From assembly GCA_037783415.1 (NCBI GenBank), contig JAZGTN010000027.1, forward strand, positions 1,550,001 to 1,614,000: a stretch of DNA of 64,000 nt, given 5' to 3'. Positions 36,038-47,940 of this stretch are shown here, in pieces; positions within the stretch are counted from its first letter, which is position 1, and every line of letters starts with the position of its first letter. This DNA is from Leptasterias polaris. Lineage: Eukaryota > Echinodermata > Asteroidea > Forcipulatida > Asteriidae. The notes beneath the pieces were generated by a model that was not told where the DNA came from, ran no database searches, and worked only from the letters and a program-made list of their open reading frames with translations. A program made the position numbers and the translations under genes.

Positions 36038-39000
36038 ATGGACGACAGTTTACACTTCAGTGAAGATGATGTTCGTCAGCAACTGGACGCCCTTGGTTAC
36101 CACAACGTTCCATCGGCACAGCTAAGGCAATTTGCTAGAGGTAAACAAACTCATATTAGCCACAGGACCCAAACTCATATTAGCCACAGGACCCTGGAGC
36201 TGTAGCCGTATTGCTCTCTTGAGCCTAATAATAATACTGTTGTTCTTAATCTTATATAGCACTTAATCACATTGCTAGGGGCATATCAACGCACATTACT
36301 TGTTTGGCAAAAGGATAAGCAGAGCTAATTTGAAATATGAGACCCATTTAAGTAGCACCTTCTAATGGTTTACAAGGTGCTGTGTCGCATTCAGCAGCCA
36401 GAACAGTGCACCCCTTCTCTTAAGTGTAACTGGTTTTTGTGTGTGCATTACACAACATTCGGGACATACGGCTTTACGTCTCATCTGAAGGATGAAGCAA
36501 TAATGGGTAACTGTCTTGCTTAAAGACACAAGTGTCAAGACTGGGACCCGAACCCACACTCTGCCATCAGAAACACCTGAGCTTGAGTCCAGTGCGCTTG
36601 ACCGCTCGGCTAGGACACACTCACAATAGTCCTGGGCCATCCAACCACAGTTCTCCTTTCAGAAGAACCAATCAGAGCAGTGACTGACTCTACACTGAAA
36701 CCTCTGAACCCCTATAAATTGACCAACATGTCTTACATTCTTCAGTCCCCTGATGATGACTAGGGCAAGCTAGTCAAAATGTTGAGAAGTCCCCTCAATC
36801 CACTAAGCGAAAGTAGTAGTCCCGACCGATTTCCTACCTTCCGCCCAGGTAGTAGTTAATAAGCAGGACAGTTCTTTTCAGAACTGAGAAGTCTCCCGAA
36901 TTCCAATAATCTACTCTGCGGCAGTAGAATAAATAGCAAGACAAGTTCTCAGAGAACAAAGAACAAAGTTTACCTAGCAAGTAATACACATGGTGTTACC
37001 GCAAACCAAATATACACGGGACACACCTATGCACATTGCAGAGCCAATTTCCAGAAAACATAGCCGTTGGAAACTCCTGGTAGACCATAGTAGATGTCAT
37101 GCTATTAATCTTTGCTTTTTTCAGATTTGGAAGGATTGATCCAAAGGGACACTGAGAGAAGCAAATCAGATGAGGCGTCATCACTTGCATCAGATATTGG
37201 TAGGCCCGTCATTTATTGACATATCATACTCTCTTATTTTGATAATTTTCCAAACTTTTCATCCTTTGGTTTACCACATTTTGTACTTGCTGTTTTTTTG
37301 TCTTCAAAATATTAAAACGTACGATGACGATTCATGCATGAATCATTTCTCAGATTCAATAATTTTGGGGTGAAAATTTTTCCAAACCATATAACTTAGA
37401 AGGGAATCCTTTCTCAAACTAGTTTATACTATCAACAGCTGCAGTGCTTCCCACCAAGTAAGTTGTTTTGGTCATTCATTTTTGGAGTATTTACCAATCT
37501 ATGACCCTACCTTTAACTCAGACTTAGACTCATCTTACAAATATTCTTACCTGGTTTACCAGATTACAGTACAGATGATGTGAATGTACCAGTTAGACAT
37601 CCTCAAGGAGGCAGTAGAAGACCCACCTCGGCTCCCACTACATCAAGAGTAAGTCTCACAGGCGTCCACTTCCTTGAACACTTTTAAGTAGTGACCAAAC
37701 TGAACAAATGTTAACAATATTTACTCAAACTGGCCCCCCACCATCCCCGCAAAAAATCCTAATCCAGTCAATTTTGTAAATGTATATGACCTGCACTCAA
37801 ACACAACAAGGAAAGTAAGTGGTTTGAATTATGTTTGGTGATAAGAAACTTTGAATACTGTGCATCATGTTGGAATGTGCCAACCACGTAGAGGTGAACC
37901 CAGATAGTGTAGTTCACATTATTGTCTAAATATGAAATAATTTTCTGCTGTAATTATCTTACTTGTCGGCACATTATATAACTGCTTTAAAGTAATAGAT
38001 TGGTTTTTGTCAATGTAATGCAGATTTATTGGAAAAGTTATAAAGAAAGATGCAATAAAAAGTGAAAGTCACATGTGAAAGTTTCAGCTTAATACAGTGT
38101 CTACTTGCTGAGAAAAGAGCAAAGAACTGTCACTTTATTTTCACAAGAATGTCAAACCCATCCACTTTTAGCGAGGTGACAGCGGGTACCAGCCGCATCT
38201 CGGGTCGCAGTATTCACGAACGGACACCAACCCTCAGAAACCTGATAATCGATTCGTGCATGAATCTTTTCTCAGATTCAAATGTTTTTTGGTGAAAAAT
38301 TATCCAAACCTCGTTACCTCGAAGGGAATTCTTCCTCAAAATAGTTTATACTATCAGCAGCTGCATTGCTTCTCACCAAGCAAGTTTTTATGGTCAACAA
38401 TTTTTGGAGTTTTCACCAATCTATAATCAAAAAGATGAAGGAACATTAAAATTGAGTATGAGAATGTAAAACAAACATGGTGTGTTTGTGTTTACCAAAC
38501 AGGCAAGGTACGCCCCGAGTATAAAAAGTCAGCCTAATCGACCAGGATCAAGCAGGCGGCAGCCCAGCTACCCAGCTAGGCATCCACAGCCGTTCAGCTA
38601 CAAATACGGTGATACATGTACATCCATCGCCAATCTGGATACTACAGATGAAAGTGTCTCAGCATCATCAGTGAGACAAGAGAGAAGAAGATCCACAGGA
38701 GAGAGAAAGAAACCTGTGAAGACTGCCATGAAGAGAAAAGTGGTCAGGTAAGATTCATGACTGAAACTGAAAGGACTTCTTATTGTGTGCGTTTATAGTG
38801 GATCCTTCAGCACGAACACTTAATAATAATAATCGGGAGTGCCTTTGCCAAAGGACTCAAAGCACTGTGAGCAAAACAACAGAAATCAAAACTCATGGGT
38901 TTTTCAGAGTCCCTTAAACCGTTCAAGAGATGAGGCTGGAGATAGGTAGAGAATTTCAAGTTCGGGGACCCACAACGGAAAAAGCACAGCCCCCTGTACT

Positions 39001-42000
39001 CCTGGTAGTGCGAGGGATATACAATTTGCTGCTCACCTTCAGACAGGTGTGAATATGTATCTGGAAGGGGAATATACGCCACTCAGGGGCTGATTTCACA
39101 AAAAGCTAAGACTAATCTTAACTGTGTATCAATTTTAATTGCTAAGCAAAGTGATGTCACAATACAAATCACTATGGTAATATTTATTACTCATCTTAAG
39201 ATACATTTTGGTGCTTTGTGAAATAGAGCCCTGGTTTGATTTGTAATTCATTACTTGTTACTAAAGAGCAAGGCACAAATTTGCTGGAAAACAACTTTAA
39301 TGTTTCCCTTTTTTTTTTTTAGGAAGCTGAATGGCCAAGTGCAAGTATTTGATGAATCCATAACCGAGAGTGAATCAGGTAGGATTTCTGATTTGTTTTC
39401 TTCTCTTTGACGCTAGCTTTCATCTTGACTTTTGGTGAAAGTGACAAATCCTGTTACTTATTGAAGCTGAGCATTTTTGATGAAGCGGCAAATCCGTGTG
39501 TGCATTGTTTTGTACACATTGTTTTGCAGCCAAGTCTTGTGTTTTCTTTCCTTTCCATTTTGACAATGTGACAAATTTGTTAAGGAATAAGAACTCTTAA
39601 AAACAGTTGCAATGATGAAAAATATCAACGCTTTTGTATGATTGAAGAAATCAGCTTGATTTTGGTAAAGTCAAATGTTAAAGATGAAACGGTTACCAGT
39701 CTCCGAGATAGCAGCTGGGAAAAAATAGTTTAATAGGGCACATTGCCTTCAAATCTTGTAAAATTTTGCTGTTTGGAATTGCACCTTATACTTGTTTACG
39801 GTTGTTCATGCACAAAAACACCAACAGTGTACTGTAATTAGTGAGCAGTGATTCCAAAGGCATAAATTTACCTCTTGAAACACAACCAGCGGAAAATATG
39901 GCGTGCCAAAATTGGGTTCTGCAAAATAGCTGTGTCTTAAAAACCCTGTATGTTTAAATTTTCTTGAAATCAGGAGAGGGACAAGACGTCAGTGATCGTT
40001 TGTCTAACTTGGCCTTGAGACAAGAGGAGGGGTATCCTGAAGAGGGTGATGGAGATACAACACTGACAGAATCAGACGATGCATCAAGCCTTACAGGTCT
40101 CATCTACAGCCATGGACGGCCACAACTATCCAGAGATCTGGTAAATACCTCTTCCATTCTGCATTTTGGAAGACAATGGTGTAATCTTTGAAAATGCTGG
40201 TCTTAATCTGAGGGCTTATAAATGTGGTATCAATTATTCTGAGAAGTGTTTCAATCAGAAATATTAGATCCTACTCTTCTACGTTTGGGCACGAGGTGGC
40301 AGCAGACTTACCAAAATGCCAGATAAATTTTCATTGTTGACGCAATTATAAACATGTACTGAATAGCGCTTATTTGCTTTTATATTGATTTTGTAATTTT
40401 CTTATGTACTGATTGTCTTTAATTATCATGTACTTTCCCAAAGAGTATGATAAATGTCTTCATGATTTGATTTGAATTGAATTGCTGGAAATGATGGATT
40501 TACTCAAGTTAGTCTGCTGCCACCTAGTGCCCTCAAAACGTCTCCCATTCAATGACTATATATAAAGGTGTACTTGTAAGGAGCAGTGTTTTTTTAATCA
40601 CTATTAGTCTAGCACTTAGCACACCTGCCACAGGGTTCTGCCCACGGTGGTCGGTGCCGGAAAACCCGACCGGCACTCATGATTCCCCGACTGGCACTCG
40701 CAAAATTTTTTCTTTTTCCGACCACACATTTTCCCTTTTTTTTGCCCATTTCCTTCAAAATATTTTGAACAACGTGTAAAACAAATTATTTACCAGTAAA
40801 CAGTTTTATCCAAAGTTTCGAGTAGCCTACTTCTTTGGTTTGAGTCTATTTTAATGATCCAGGATCGAGCATTCCTCCCGCCTGTACGATGTATATATCC
40901 AACGCACGAAACCCGCATTGATTTTGCAATGGTTTCCAGTCACGCTGATTATAGCTTTACGCTTGGAATAACATGATACCAGTTTCATCATGTTGCGAAC
41001 CCTATTCTACAGCATTTAATACAACGGAAATGAACTGCAGAGTAAGCACCATGCTATAGATGCTGTAAATTGTTTTCCCATGGCGGTAAAGGCGTGCGCG
41101 CACTGAGGGCCTACTTTCAAGGCACAGCTGCAGGGCGCACGTGTGTAACCACTCCGTGCACGATCGAAAGGAAATTGACTTGACTGTACTAGGAAAAAAA
41201 AAAAATCCTGGGCAGAACCCTGCTGCCAACTGTTCAGATTTAATTGGAATTGTCCAGTTTTTTGAGATAACAGGCTGCAAACAATCAGAATGTTCCTATT
41301 TAAGACAATGACAGCAATGAAAAAGATAAAAAAGATCTGGCAAAAGAGGGTGCCATTTGCTCATGTTGCTTGCGGCAGTAAAGATTTTCTCACGGGATAC
41401 AATGATTTGTGTACATAATTTTAATTACGTACATAATTTGTATGTGTACATGTAATAAGCTTTCTTCGCACGACTTCTTGTATCGCTATCTGTGGACTCG
41501 TAAAACTGGTGTTCCTATTTCTGAGGTTTCAATGTTGGCAGGTATGACTTAGTATACAGCTTTTGACTGTTTTGAGTGCTATGGTTAAAACTACAACTCC
41601 TGAGGTGATCTCCAGGGCAATTCTATTTTCCTGAGGCAAGAGTAAAAGCAGTCAATGTTTGTTTTATAATGCCCCATACATATTTTGTGCCTAGTTGTCT
41701 TTGTACCAAGAAGCTACCGTTGCTAAGGGTTTAGTACACTGATTGCTATGGTTATAGTTCAGTGGTTGCTATGGATATTATACAAATATTGGATGCATAT
41801 GAGTACAATATAGCAGAATATAATAATGGGGTGAAATCTGGATTGTTCCATTTCTGTGAAACTGAGTGAAATGAATCAATCCAGATTTCAAGGAGTGATT
41901 ATATGTGTACATTGCATTGTGTAGTTCAAGCCTTTGAAAACTCCTCTGCAATTGGAACCTAAAACACAGTCATAGGGTAGCTTCACTTAGCCTCTAGTGA

Positions 42001-45000
42001 GGCATCTCCAGTAGTCTAGTGCAGACTCCACAGCCATAGGGTAGCTTCACTTAGCCTCTAGTGAGGCATCTCCAGTAGTCTAGTGCAGACTCCACAGCCA
42101 TAGGGTAGCTTCATTTAGCCTTTAGTGAGGCATCTCCAGTGGTCTAGTGCAGACTCCACAGCCATAGGGTAGCTTCACTTAGCCTCTAGTGAGGCATCTC
42201 CAGTAGTCTAGTGCAGACTCCACAGCCATAGGGTAGCTTCACTTAGCCTCTAGTGAGGCATCTCCAGTAGTCTAGTGCAGACTCCACAGCCATAGGGTAG
42301 CTTCATTTAGCCTTTAGTGAGGCATCTCCAGTAGTCTAGTGCAGACTCCACAGCCATAGGGTAGCTTCACTTAGCCTCTAGTGAGGCATCTCCAGTAGTC
42401 TAGTGCAGACTCCACAGCCATAGGGTAGCTTCACTTAGCCTCTAGTGAGGCATCTCCAGTAGTCTAGTGCAGACTCCACAGCCATAGGGTAGCTTCATTT
42501 AGCCTTTAGTGAGGCATCTCCAGTGGTCTAGTGCAGACTCCACAGCCATAGGGTAGCTTCACTTAGCCTCTAGTGAGGCATCTCCAGTAGTCTAGTGCAG
42601 ACTCCACAGCCATAGGGTAGCTTCACTTAGCCTCTAGTGAGGCATCTCCAGTAGTCTAGTGCAGACTCCACAGCCATAGGGTAGCTTCATTTAGCCTTTA
42701 GTGAGGCATCTCCAGTAGTCTAGTGCAGACTCCACAGCCATAGGGTAGCTTCACTTAGCCTCTAGTGAGGCATCTCCAGTAGTCTAGTGCAGACTCCACA
42801 GCCATAGGGTAGCTTCACTTAGCCTCTAGTGAGGCATCTTCAGTAGTCTAGTGCAGACTCCACAGCCATAGGGTAGCTTCATTTAGCCTTTAGGGAGGCA
42901 TCTCCAGTGGTCTAGTGCAGAGTGCTGTTAAGTTCAAACCTAGTCGGAGTTATTAGTTTTGAACTTTAATACAAGATGTGGATTTTGTATTTTTGTGTGT
43001 TCAGTATTCACATAGGCCAGGAGGGGATGAAGACACAGTGTTTAAACCACATCTCCCAAGATCATGTAAGTATACAATCTCCATCACAATGAGGGGTGTG
43101 ACTCGATAAATTTCCTGATCTTTTCTTCAACCAAAGTACCAATATTCAGAACTACATTGCCACTATTCAAAATCCTTCCAAGTTTCCTCCCTGTTTGGGG
43201 CCGAGGTTGACAGACATACAAACCAACTCTGCACTACATGGGGACAGACCTACCTCCTGATCACAGTCCTGTGGTTTGGCTGTCGAGTCACAACATGCTG
43301 ACAAACAAGTGGATGGTTGTGGGACCACTCCTAGCTGAACTGCGCTGTGGGTTAAGATATGCGTATTTCTTAGATTAAACTAGAGTATTGCAATAAGTGC
43401 CAATTATTCATTGTGTGGCCAGATTATCTAGCTCTGAGACTAAGGATTAAAACTAAGGACTAAGGTTTTCAATGTTTTTTGTTCTTTAATTCTTCAGTTA
43501 TCAGACCAGATTCTGCACAGCCGAGGACTAAACATGATAAGAAAACTGATCCAGTCTCAAGGTATGCTTGAAATTTCACTCTCACTCTTTGTATGTTGTA
43601 TTCTGATTCTGACTTTATCCAATTTCACAATGCTGTAAAGAATGCACATTTTACTTGCTTAGCGTAGACAAAACCACAGTTACTTTTTCCATGTAGAAGT
43701 AATAGGTGTTTATTTGGAGATTTTAAGTTGTATCAAAGCATCTTACACTATTACTACCCCTGTTCAGTGGGCCTTATTAAGCACTCCTGAATTAATCTCA
43801 ACTCCTTTGGAGTATGCAGCACCGTCAACCAAATGGGCGCACAGGTTGCTGTTCATTCACATCAATCTCTACCCTCGAAGGTACCCTTTTACTCTTGGGT
43901 GATGAGAAGCAATGGTAGTCAAGTGTCTTTCCCAAGAACACAAATGTCATGACCGGGATTTGAACTCGGCCATCAGAACTTCAGTTTGATGTTCTAGATT
44001 GCTAGGCCATGGTATGCTACGTAGGAATGAGGACAAACTGTTCATGGGTCAGAGATAATTGAAAAGCAAAGCCTCAGTGATTAACACTAAATTAGCATCA
44101 GGTATTTTAGATTTATAGCTGCATGATTTTATTGTGAGAAGAGTCGATTATACAAAAATTTGTCGCCAAAATATTAAATTTGGTGAAGGCACATCATGAT
44201 CACACAGACCAAGCAAGTCCTGTGCATATTCAAAATATTTTTGGACCACTTTGCTCCAGCGTACATTGCTTTAACTCGTGAAGGAGACAAACTCACGAGA
44301 CTTGCACAGTTTGTTGGATTACAGCAGCTCTTTATTTGTGTTTCAGACATCAGATGTACAGGGCAGAATGGAACAGTCATCGAGCACCAGGAGAGAAAAA
44401 CAGAAATGATCTGAGATGGAATATCCGGGTAAGTCTCAAACCCCTTGATCTGTAGGTGACTGCTCTCCCCCTGGGTTAGTGTACTGAAGCAATGTGTGCA
44501 GTGTTAGATGTGCACCACATATCTTTACATGCACCTTGCGTCTCAAAATGGCAATCCATGAGCAGACAGTAGCTGTGTGTGACGTCAGTGCACTTGATTG
44601 TCAGTCTATTTAAAGGGTGTGTACAACATTGGTAAGATTGAAAATATAAATGTTCACAGATTTGCACATAACTTACATGGTATAAAGATGGTCATGGTGG
44701 GAAAACTTCACTTGGAAGTAGTTTTGCTTGTAATGCCATTATAGTTTTTAGGAAATTAGTAAAACATTAGTCTGTATCACGCCTGATAAAATCCGATGTT
44801 TGAAAAAAAGTGAAAACATAGTAATGTTTTTTTCCCCCACTGTTCTCTCATGACTCCGCAGACCGATTTAGCATCTTTAACATGCTTGTTATTTCATTTA
44901 TAGGTTAGGTTACATCAACTGTGGCTACTGGTTTTTGACAATTACCAATGTTGTACATATGCTTTTTAATGTTACACCATTTCTACGACAAGTTTTCCCC

Positions 45001-45207
45001 TTTTCTTTTTCACATTTCATAGTACATACTGTTTTCTTTCAGGAGCAAATGATGTACAAGGACACAGTCGTGTACCCAAGACGCACTCCAAGGGTTTTCT
45101 CTGCTAATAATTACGTCGTCCCAACTGACAAGAAAAGGCAGGCACTAAGATGGGCGGTCAGGACGAGTCTAGCTCACAAACAGATGCCATTTTCAAACTT
45201 TGAATAA
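36038..45207 (+). CDS. HYLS1: HYLS1, centriole and cilium assembly protein, complete coding region
   Basis: Ten coding exons: 36038-36140, 37125-37199, 37563-37648, 38503-38747, 39323-39378, 39974-40140, 43005-43065, 43498-43561, 44347-44428 and 45043-45207. GT/AG borders and phases agree throughout, giving 367 residues (human about 299). The N-terminus (MDDSLHFSEDDVRQQLDALG) and the C-terminal block (SFIRP, TDPVSRHQMYRAEW, RAPGEKNRNDLRWNIREQMM, YPRRTPRVFSANNYVVP) are the conserved parts of HYLS1; the middle is Ser/Arg/Gln-rich, acidic and likely disordered. HYLS1 is a core centriole component needed for ciliogenesis, and mutations in the human gene cause hydrolethalus syndrome. A TTGCAG acceptor lies two bases before the ATG, so a 5' untranslated exon lies upstream. 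A candidate AATAAA is at 46115. Its introns contain SINEs, MITEs and a minisatellite. Confidence 0.92.
36228..36635 (-). mobile_element. tRNA-Leu-like SINE in HYLS1 intron 1
   Basis: The minus-strand head (about 36632-36560) has A box TAGCCGAGCGGT, an anticodon loop resembling CAA (leucine) and B box GGGTTCGGGTCCC. The body runs to an (AAT)n-rich tail near 36228. A related diverged copy is at 43830-44012. Confidence 0.7.
36690..37020 (+). mobile_element. Penelope-like 3' tail with conserved hairpin
   Basis: Starts near the hairpin CTGATGA-TGACTAG-loop-CTAGTCA (36750-36776) followed by AAAATGTTGAG. It continues through TCTACTCTGCGGCAGTAGA and AGCAAGACAAGTTCTC, and ends in GTGTTACCGCAAACC. The same order is seen at the end of the coding Penelope fragment at 60703-61557. 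No protein part remains here. Confidence 0.6.
37320..37516 (+). mobile_element. Truncated copy of the TAAAGGTAGGG MITE family
   Basis: Corresponds to the right half of the full-length element at 56762-57322: ATTCATGCATGAATC, CTCAAACTAGTTTA, AGCTGCAGTGCTT and the end ACCAATCTATGACCCTACCT. It lies in HYLS1 intron 2. Confidence 0.65.
37987..38430 (+). mobile_element. MITE of the TAAAGGTAGGG family in HYLS1 intron 3
   Basis: Near full-length copy: it starts TTTAAAGTAATAGATTGG and ends ACCAATCTATAATC. It shares GAGAAAAGAGCAAAGAACT, CATCTCGGG, GACACCAACCCTCAGAAACC and TGCATGAATC with the copy at 56762-57322. Confidence 0.7.
38818..39075 (-). mobile_element. Possible LINE 3' end with (ATT)n tail
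   Basis: The minus-strand sequence ends in (ATT)n at 38818-38830 after CTTTGGCAAAGGCACTCCCG. The upstream text resembles C-terminal and 3' regions of CR1-type LINEs, but no domain is intact. Weak call. Confidence 0.35.
39084..39233. mobile_element. Second copy of the TTTCACAAAG MITE
   Basis: The ends GGGGCTGATTTCACAAAAAG and CTTTGTGAAATAGAGCCCTG are inverted. It is similar in order and content to 14706-14849. It lies in HYLS1 intron 4 just before the exon at 39323. Confidence 0.65.
40141..41959. other. HYLS1 intron 6, left part, nothing recognised
   Basis: Intron sequence between the exon ending at 40140 and the minisatellite. A GC-rich patch at 40630-40690 (CCGACCGGCACTC, CCGACTGGCACTC) recalls a diverged repeat. 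No exon was supported. Confidence 0.35.
41960..42925. repeat. 64-bp minisatellite with higher-order AAB structure
   Basis: Fifteen tandem copies of a 64-bp unit beginning CAGCCATAGGGTAGCTTC. Two unit types alternate strictly as A-A-B: A has CACTTAGCCTCTAG and B has CATTTAGCCTTTAG, giving five 192-bp trimers. The B units further alternate CCAGTGGTC / CCAGTAGTC, implying a 384-bp period. Located in HYLS1 intron 6; not coding. Confidence 0.95.
43830..44012 (-). mobile_element. tRNA-derived SINE remnant in a HYLS1 intron
   Basis: The minus-strand A-box-like segment GCCTAGCAATCTAG and the B-box-like segment GAGTTCAAATCCCGG resemble the head of the copy at 36228-36635, including the downstream GACATTTGTGTTCTTGGG. 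Diverged. Confidence 0.5.
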
Positions 45208-45282
45208 CGGATACATTTCTTTAATTTATCTGACCTGTTTATGTTAATTGTAAATATTTATTTATTTTTTATATTTGATATT

Positions 45283-45575
45283 CGGTGCCAGTTACTTAGA
45301 AGCCATTCAACCTGTAACTGCCATTTAGACAGGGATCAAACCCAAGTTTACGATACAACCTGGGAATCGGCAGCAGAGGGATTACCTTAAAGGGGCTGTG
45401 ACTTACTGGCACCCCTGAACAAAGATGTTGACAAAATAGGGCTAGGTAGTTCAGTTGGTAGAGTGCTGGCATGTTAATTTGCAGGTTGCAGGTTCAAGTC
45501 TCGCTATAGTCAATTTGTTTTTTGTTCAACCTCAAATTATTCAAGTCAGTTTTTCTTGTGGTTTATTACTTGATG
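45283..45575 (+). mobile_element. Composite tRNA-derived SINE downstream of HYLS1
   Basis: Holds GTGCCAGTTACTTAGAAGCC and its inverse-type partner ACTTACTGGCACCC, then a plus-strand tRNA-like head (A box TAGTTCAGTTGG, B box GGTTCAAGTCTC) and the tail TTGTTCAACCTCAAATTATT. It is the same family as at 53010-53510. It lies just after the HYLS1 stop, probably in the 3' untranslated region. Confidence 0.65.
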
Positions 45576-46199
45576 TATTTGATAAGTTGAACATTCATAA
45601 TAGAAAGGCTTTGGTAAGATGAACAGTTGGGTTTTTGTTCGTAGATCAGACCAATACTGACCCTTGAAAAAACAGAATGGACAATTTTATTGTCTACAAG
45701 CAAGGCTGATATACAGTTAGTGTTGCATTTTCAAAGACTTCTTCAAGCTACTGAGTGATAATCTCACACCGATTCTCTGAGGGCAAAACAAATTGTAAGT
45801 CAAATTGAAGTGGACAGAATTTCATGTCTGCAATGGATTGGGATTTGCTGGGCACTTATAAATCAGATACAAGCGTCACAGCCGAGTCCGAGTGTAGCTA
45901 TTGAGTAGTGGATACAGCTCTGGAGATATTCAATTTGTACATCTTTTTACTAAGTGAGTGCTTCATTAAGATTAGTACTAGTTACTTGTTTGCCTGAAAT
46001 TGTAGGATGAAATGACTAATTAACTGCTTCAGCAATAATGTTTATAGTTCACTTTTCATAAATTTATAATTTTGAAATATCAACAATTTTATTGACTTAT
46101 GTGTAATTATTAATAATAAAAGAAAAAAGAGACCCAATACTGTTTGAAAGAACTTTTTAAGAGTATATTTGTAGCTTGCAAACTGATGGACTTGTGAAT

Positions 46200-47940
46200 T
46201 TTTTCAGTTTTTTACCCAAATTAGACAAAAATACTGGACTTACCCCTTGTGAATTTTTCATTTTTGACCCAAATTTGAAAAATGTACTGGACTTACCCCT
46301 TGTGATTTCTTCAATTTTTGACCCAAATTTGAAAAAAAGAACTGGACTTACCCCTTGTGATTTCTTCAATTTTTGACCCAAATTTGACAAAAGTACTGGA
46401 CTTACCCCTTGTGATTTCTTCAATTTTTGACCCAAATTTGACAAAAGTACTGGACTTACCCCTTGTGATTTCTTAAATTTTTGACCCAAATTTGAAACTG
46501 GAGTTACCCCTTGTGATTTCTGCTATTTTTGACCCAAATTTGGAAAAAGGACTGGACTTACCCCTTGTGATTTCTTCAATTTTTGACCCAAATTTGAAAA
46601 AAAGAACTGGACTTACCCCTTGTGATTTCTTCAATTTTTGACCCAAATTTGACAAAAGAACTGGACTTACCCCTTGTAATTTCTTCAATTTTTGACCCAA
46701 ATTTGACAAAAGAACTGGACTTACCCCTTGTGATTTCTTCAATTTTTGACCCAAATTTGAAAAAAAGTACTGGACTTACCCCTTGTGATTTCTTCAATTT
46801 TTGACCCAAATTTGAAAAAAGTGCTGGACTTACCCCTTGTGATTTCTTCAATTTTTGACCCAAATTTGACAAAAGTACTGGACTTACCCCTTGTGATTTC
46901 TTCAATTTTTGACCCAAATTTGAAACTGGAATTACCCCTTGTGATTTCTGCTATTTTTGACCCAAATTTGGAAAAAGGACTGGACTTACCCCTTGTGATT
47001 TCTTCAATTTTTGACCCAAATTTGAAAAAAGTACTGGACTTACCCCTTGTGATTTCTTCAATTTTTGACCCAAATTTGAAAAAAGTACTGGACTTACCCC
47101 TTGTAATTTCTTTAATTTTTGACCCAAATTTGAAACTGGAATTACCCCTTGTGATTTCTTCTATTTTTGACCCAAATTTGAAAAAAGGACTGGACTTACC
47201 CCTTGTGATTTCTTCAATTTTTGACCCAAATTTGAAACTGGAATTACCACTTGTGATTTCTTCTATTTTTGACCCAAATTTGAAAAAAGTGCTGGACTTA
47301 CCCCTTGTGATTTCTTCAATTTTTGACCCAAATTTGAAAAAAGTACTGGACTTGCCCCCTTGTAATTTCTTCAATTTTTGACCCAAATTTGAAAAAAGTA
47401 CTGGACTTACCCCTTGTAATTTCTTCAATTTTTGACCCAAATTTGAAAAATGTACTGGACTTACCCCTTGTAATTTCTTTAATTTTTGACCCAAATTTGA
47501 AAAAAGTACTGGACTTACCCCTTGTAATTTCTTTAATTTTTGACCCAAATTTGAAAAAAAGAACTGGAATTACCCCTTGTGATTTCTTCAATTTTTGACC
47601 CAAATTTGAAAAAAAGAACTGGAATTACCCCTTGTGATTTCTTCAATTTTTGACAAAAATTTGACAAAAGTACTGGACTTACCCCTTGTGATTTCTTCAA
47701 TTTTTGGCCCAAATTTGACAAAAGTACTGGACTTACCCCTTGTGATTTCTTCAATTTTTGACCCAAATTTGAAACTGGAATTACCCCTTGTGATTTCTTC
47801 TATTTTTGACCCAAATTTGAAAAAAGGACTGGACTTACCCCTTGTGATTTCTTCAATTTTTGACCCAAATTTGACAAAAGTACTGGACTTACCCCTTGTG
47901 ATTTCTTCAATTTTTGACCCAAATTTGACAAAAGTGCTGG
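46200..47940. repeat. Minisatellite of about 54-bp units, about 32 copies
   Basis: Units contain ACTGGACTTACCCCTTGTGA, TTTCTTCAATTTTTGACCCA and AATTTGAAAAAAGT. Shorter variant units (about 48 bp, with AAACTGGAATTACC and TTCTATTTTTGACC) occur at intervals, forming a mixed higher-order pattern. Because 54 is divisible by 3, both strands show long open frames (up to 269 residues, period 18), but none has a start context, splice support or non-repeat sequence. It begins about 1 kb after HYLS1 ends. Confidence 0.95.

Noticed and set aside
41960..42925. Regular array that could be mistaken for a CRISPR
   Set aside because: Units are contiguous 64-bp repeats with no unique spacers, in an animal intron, with no cas genes.
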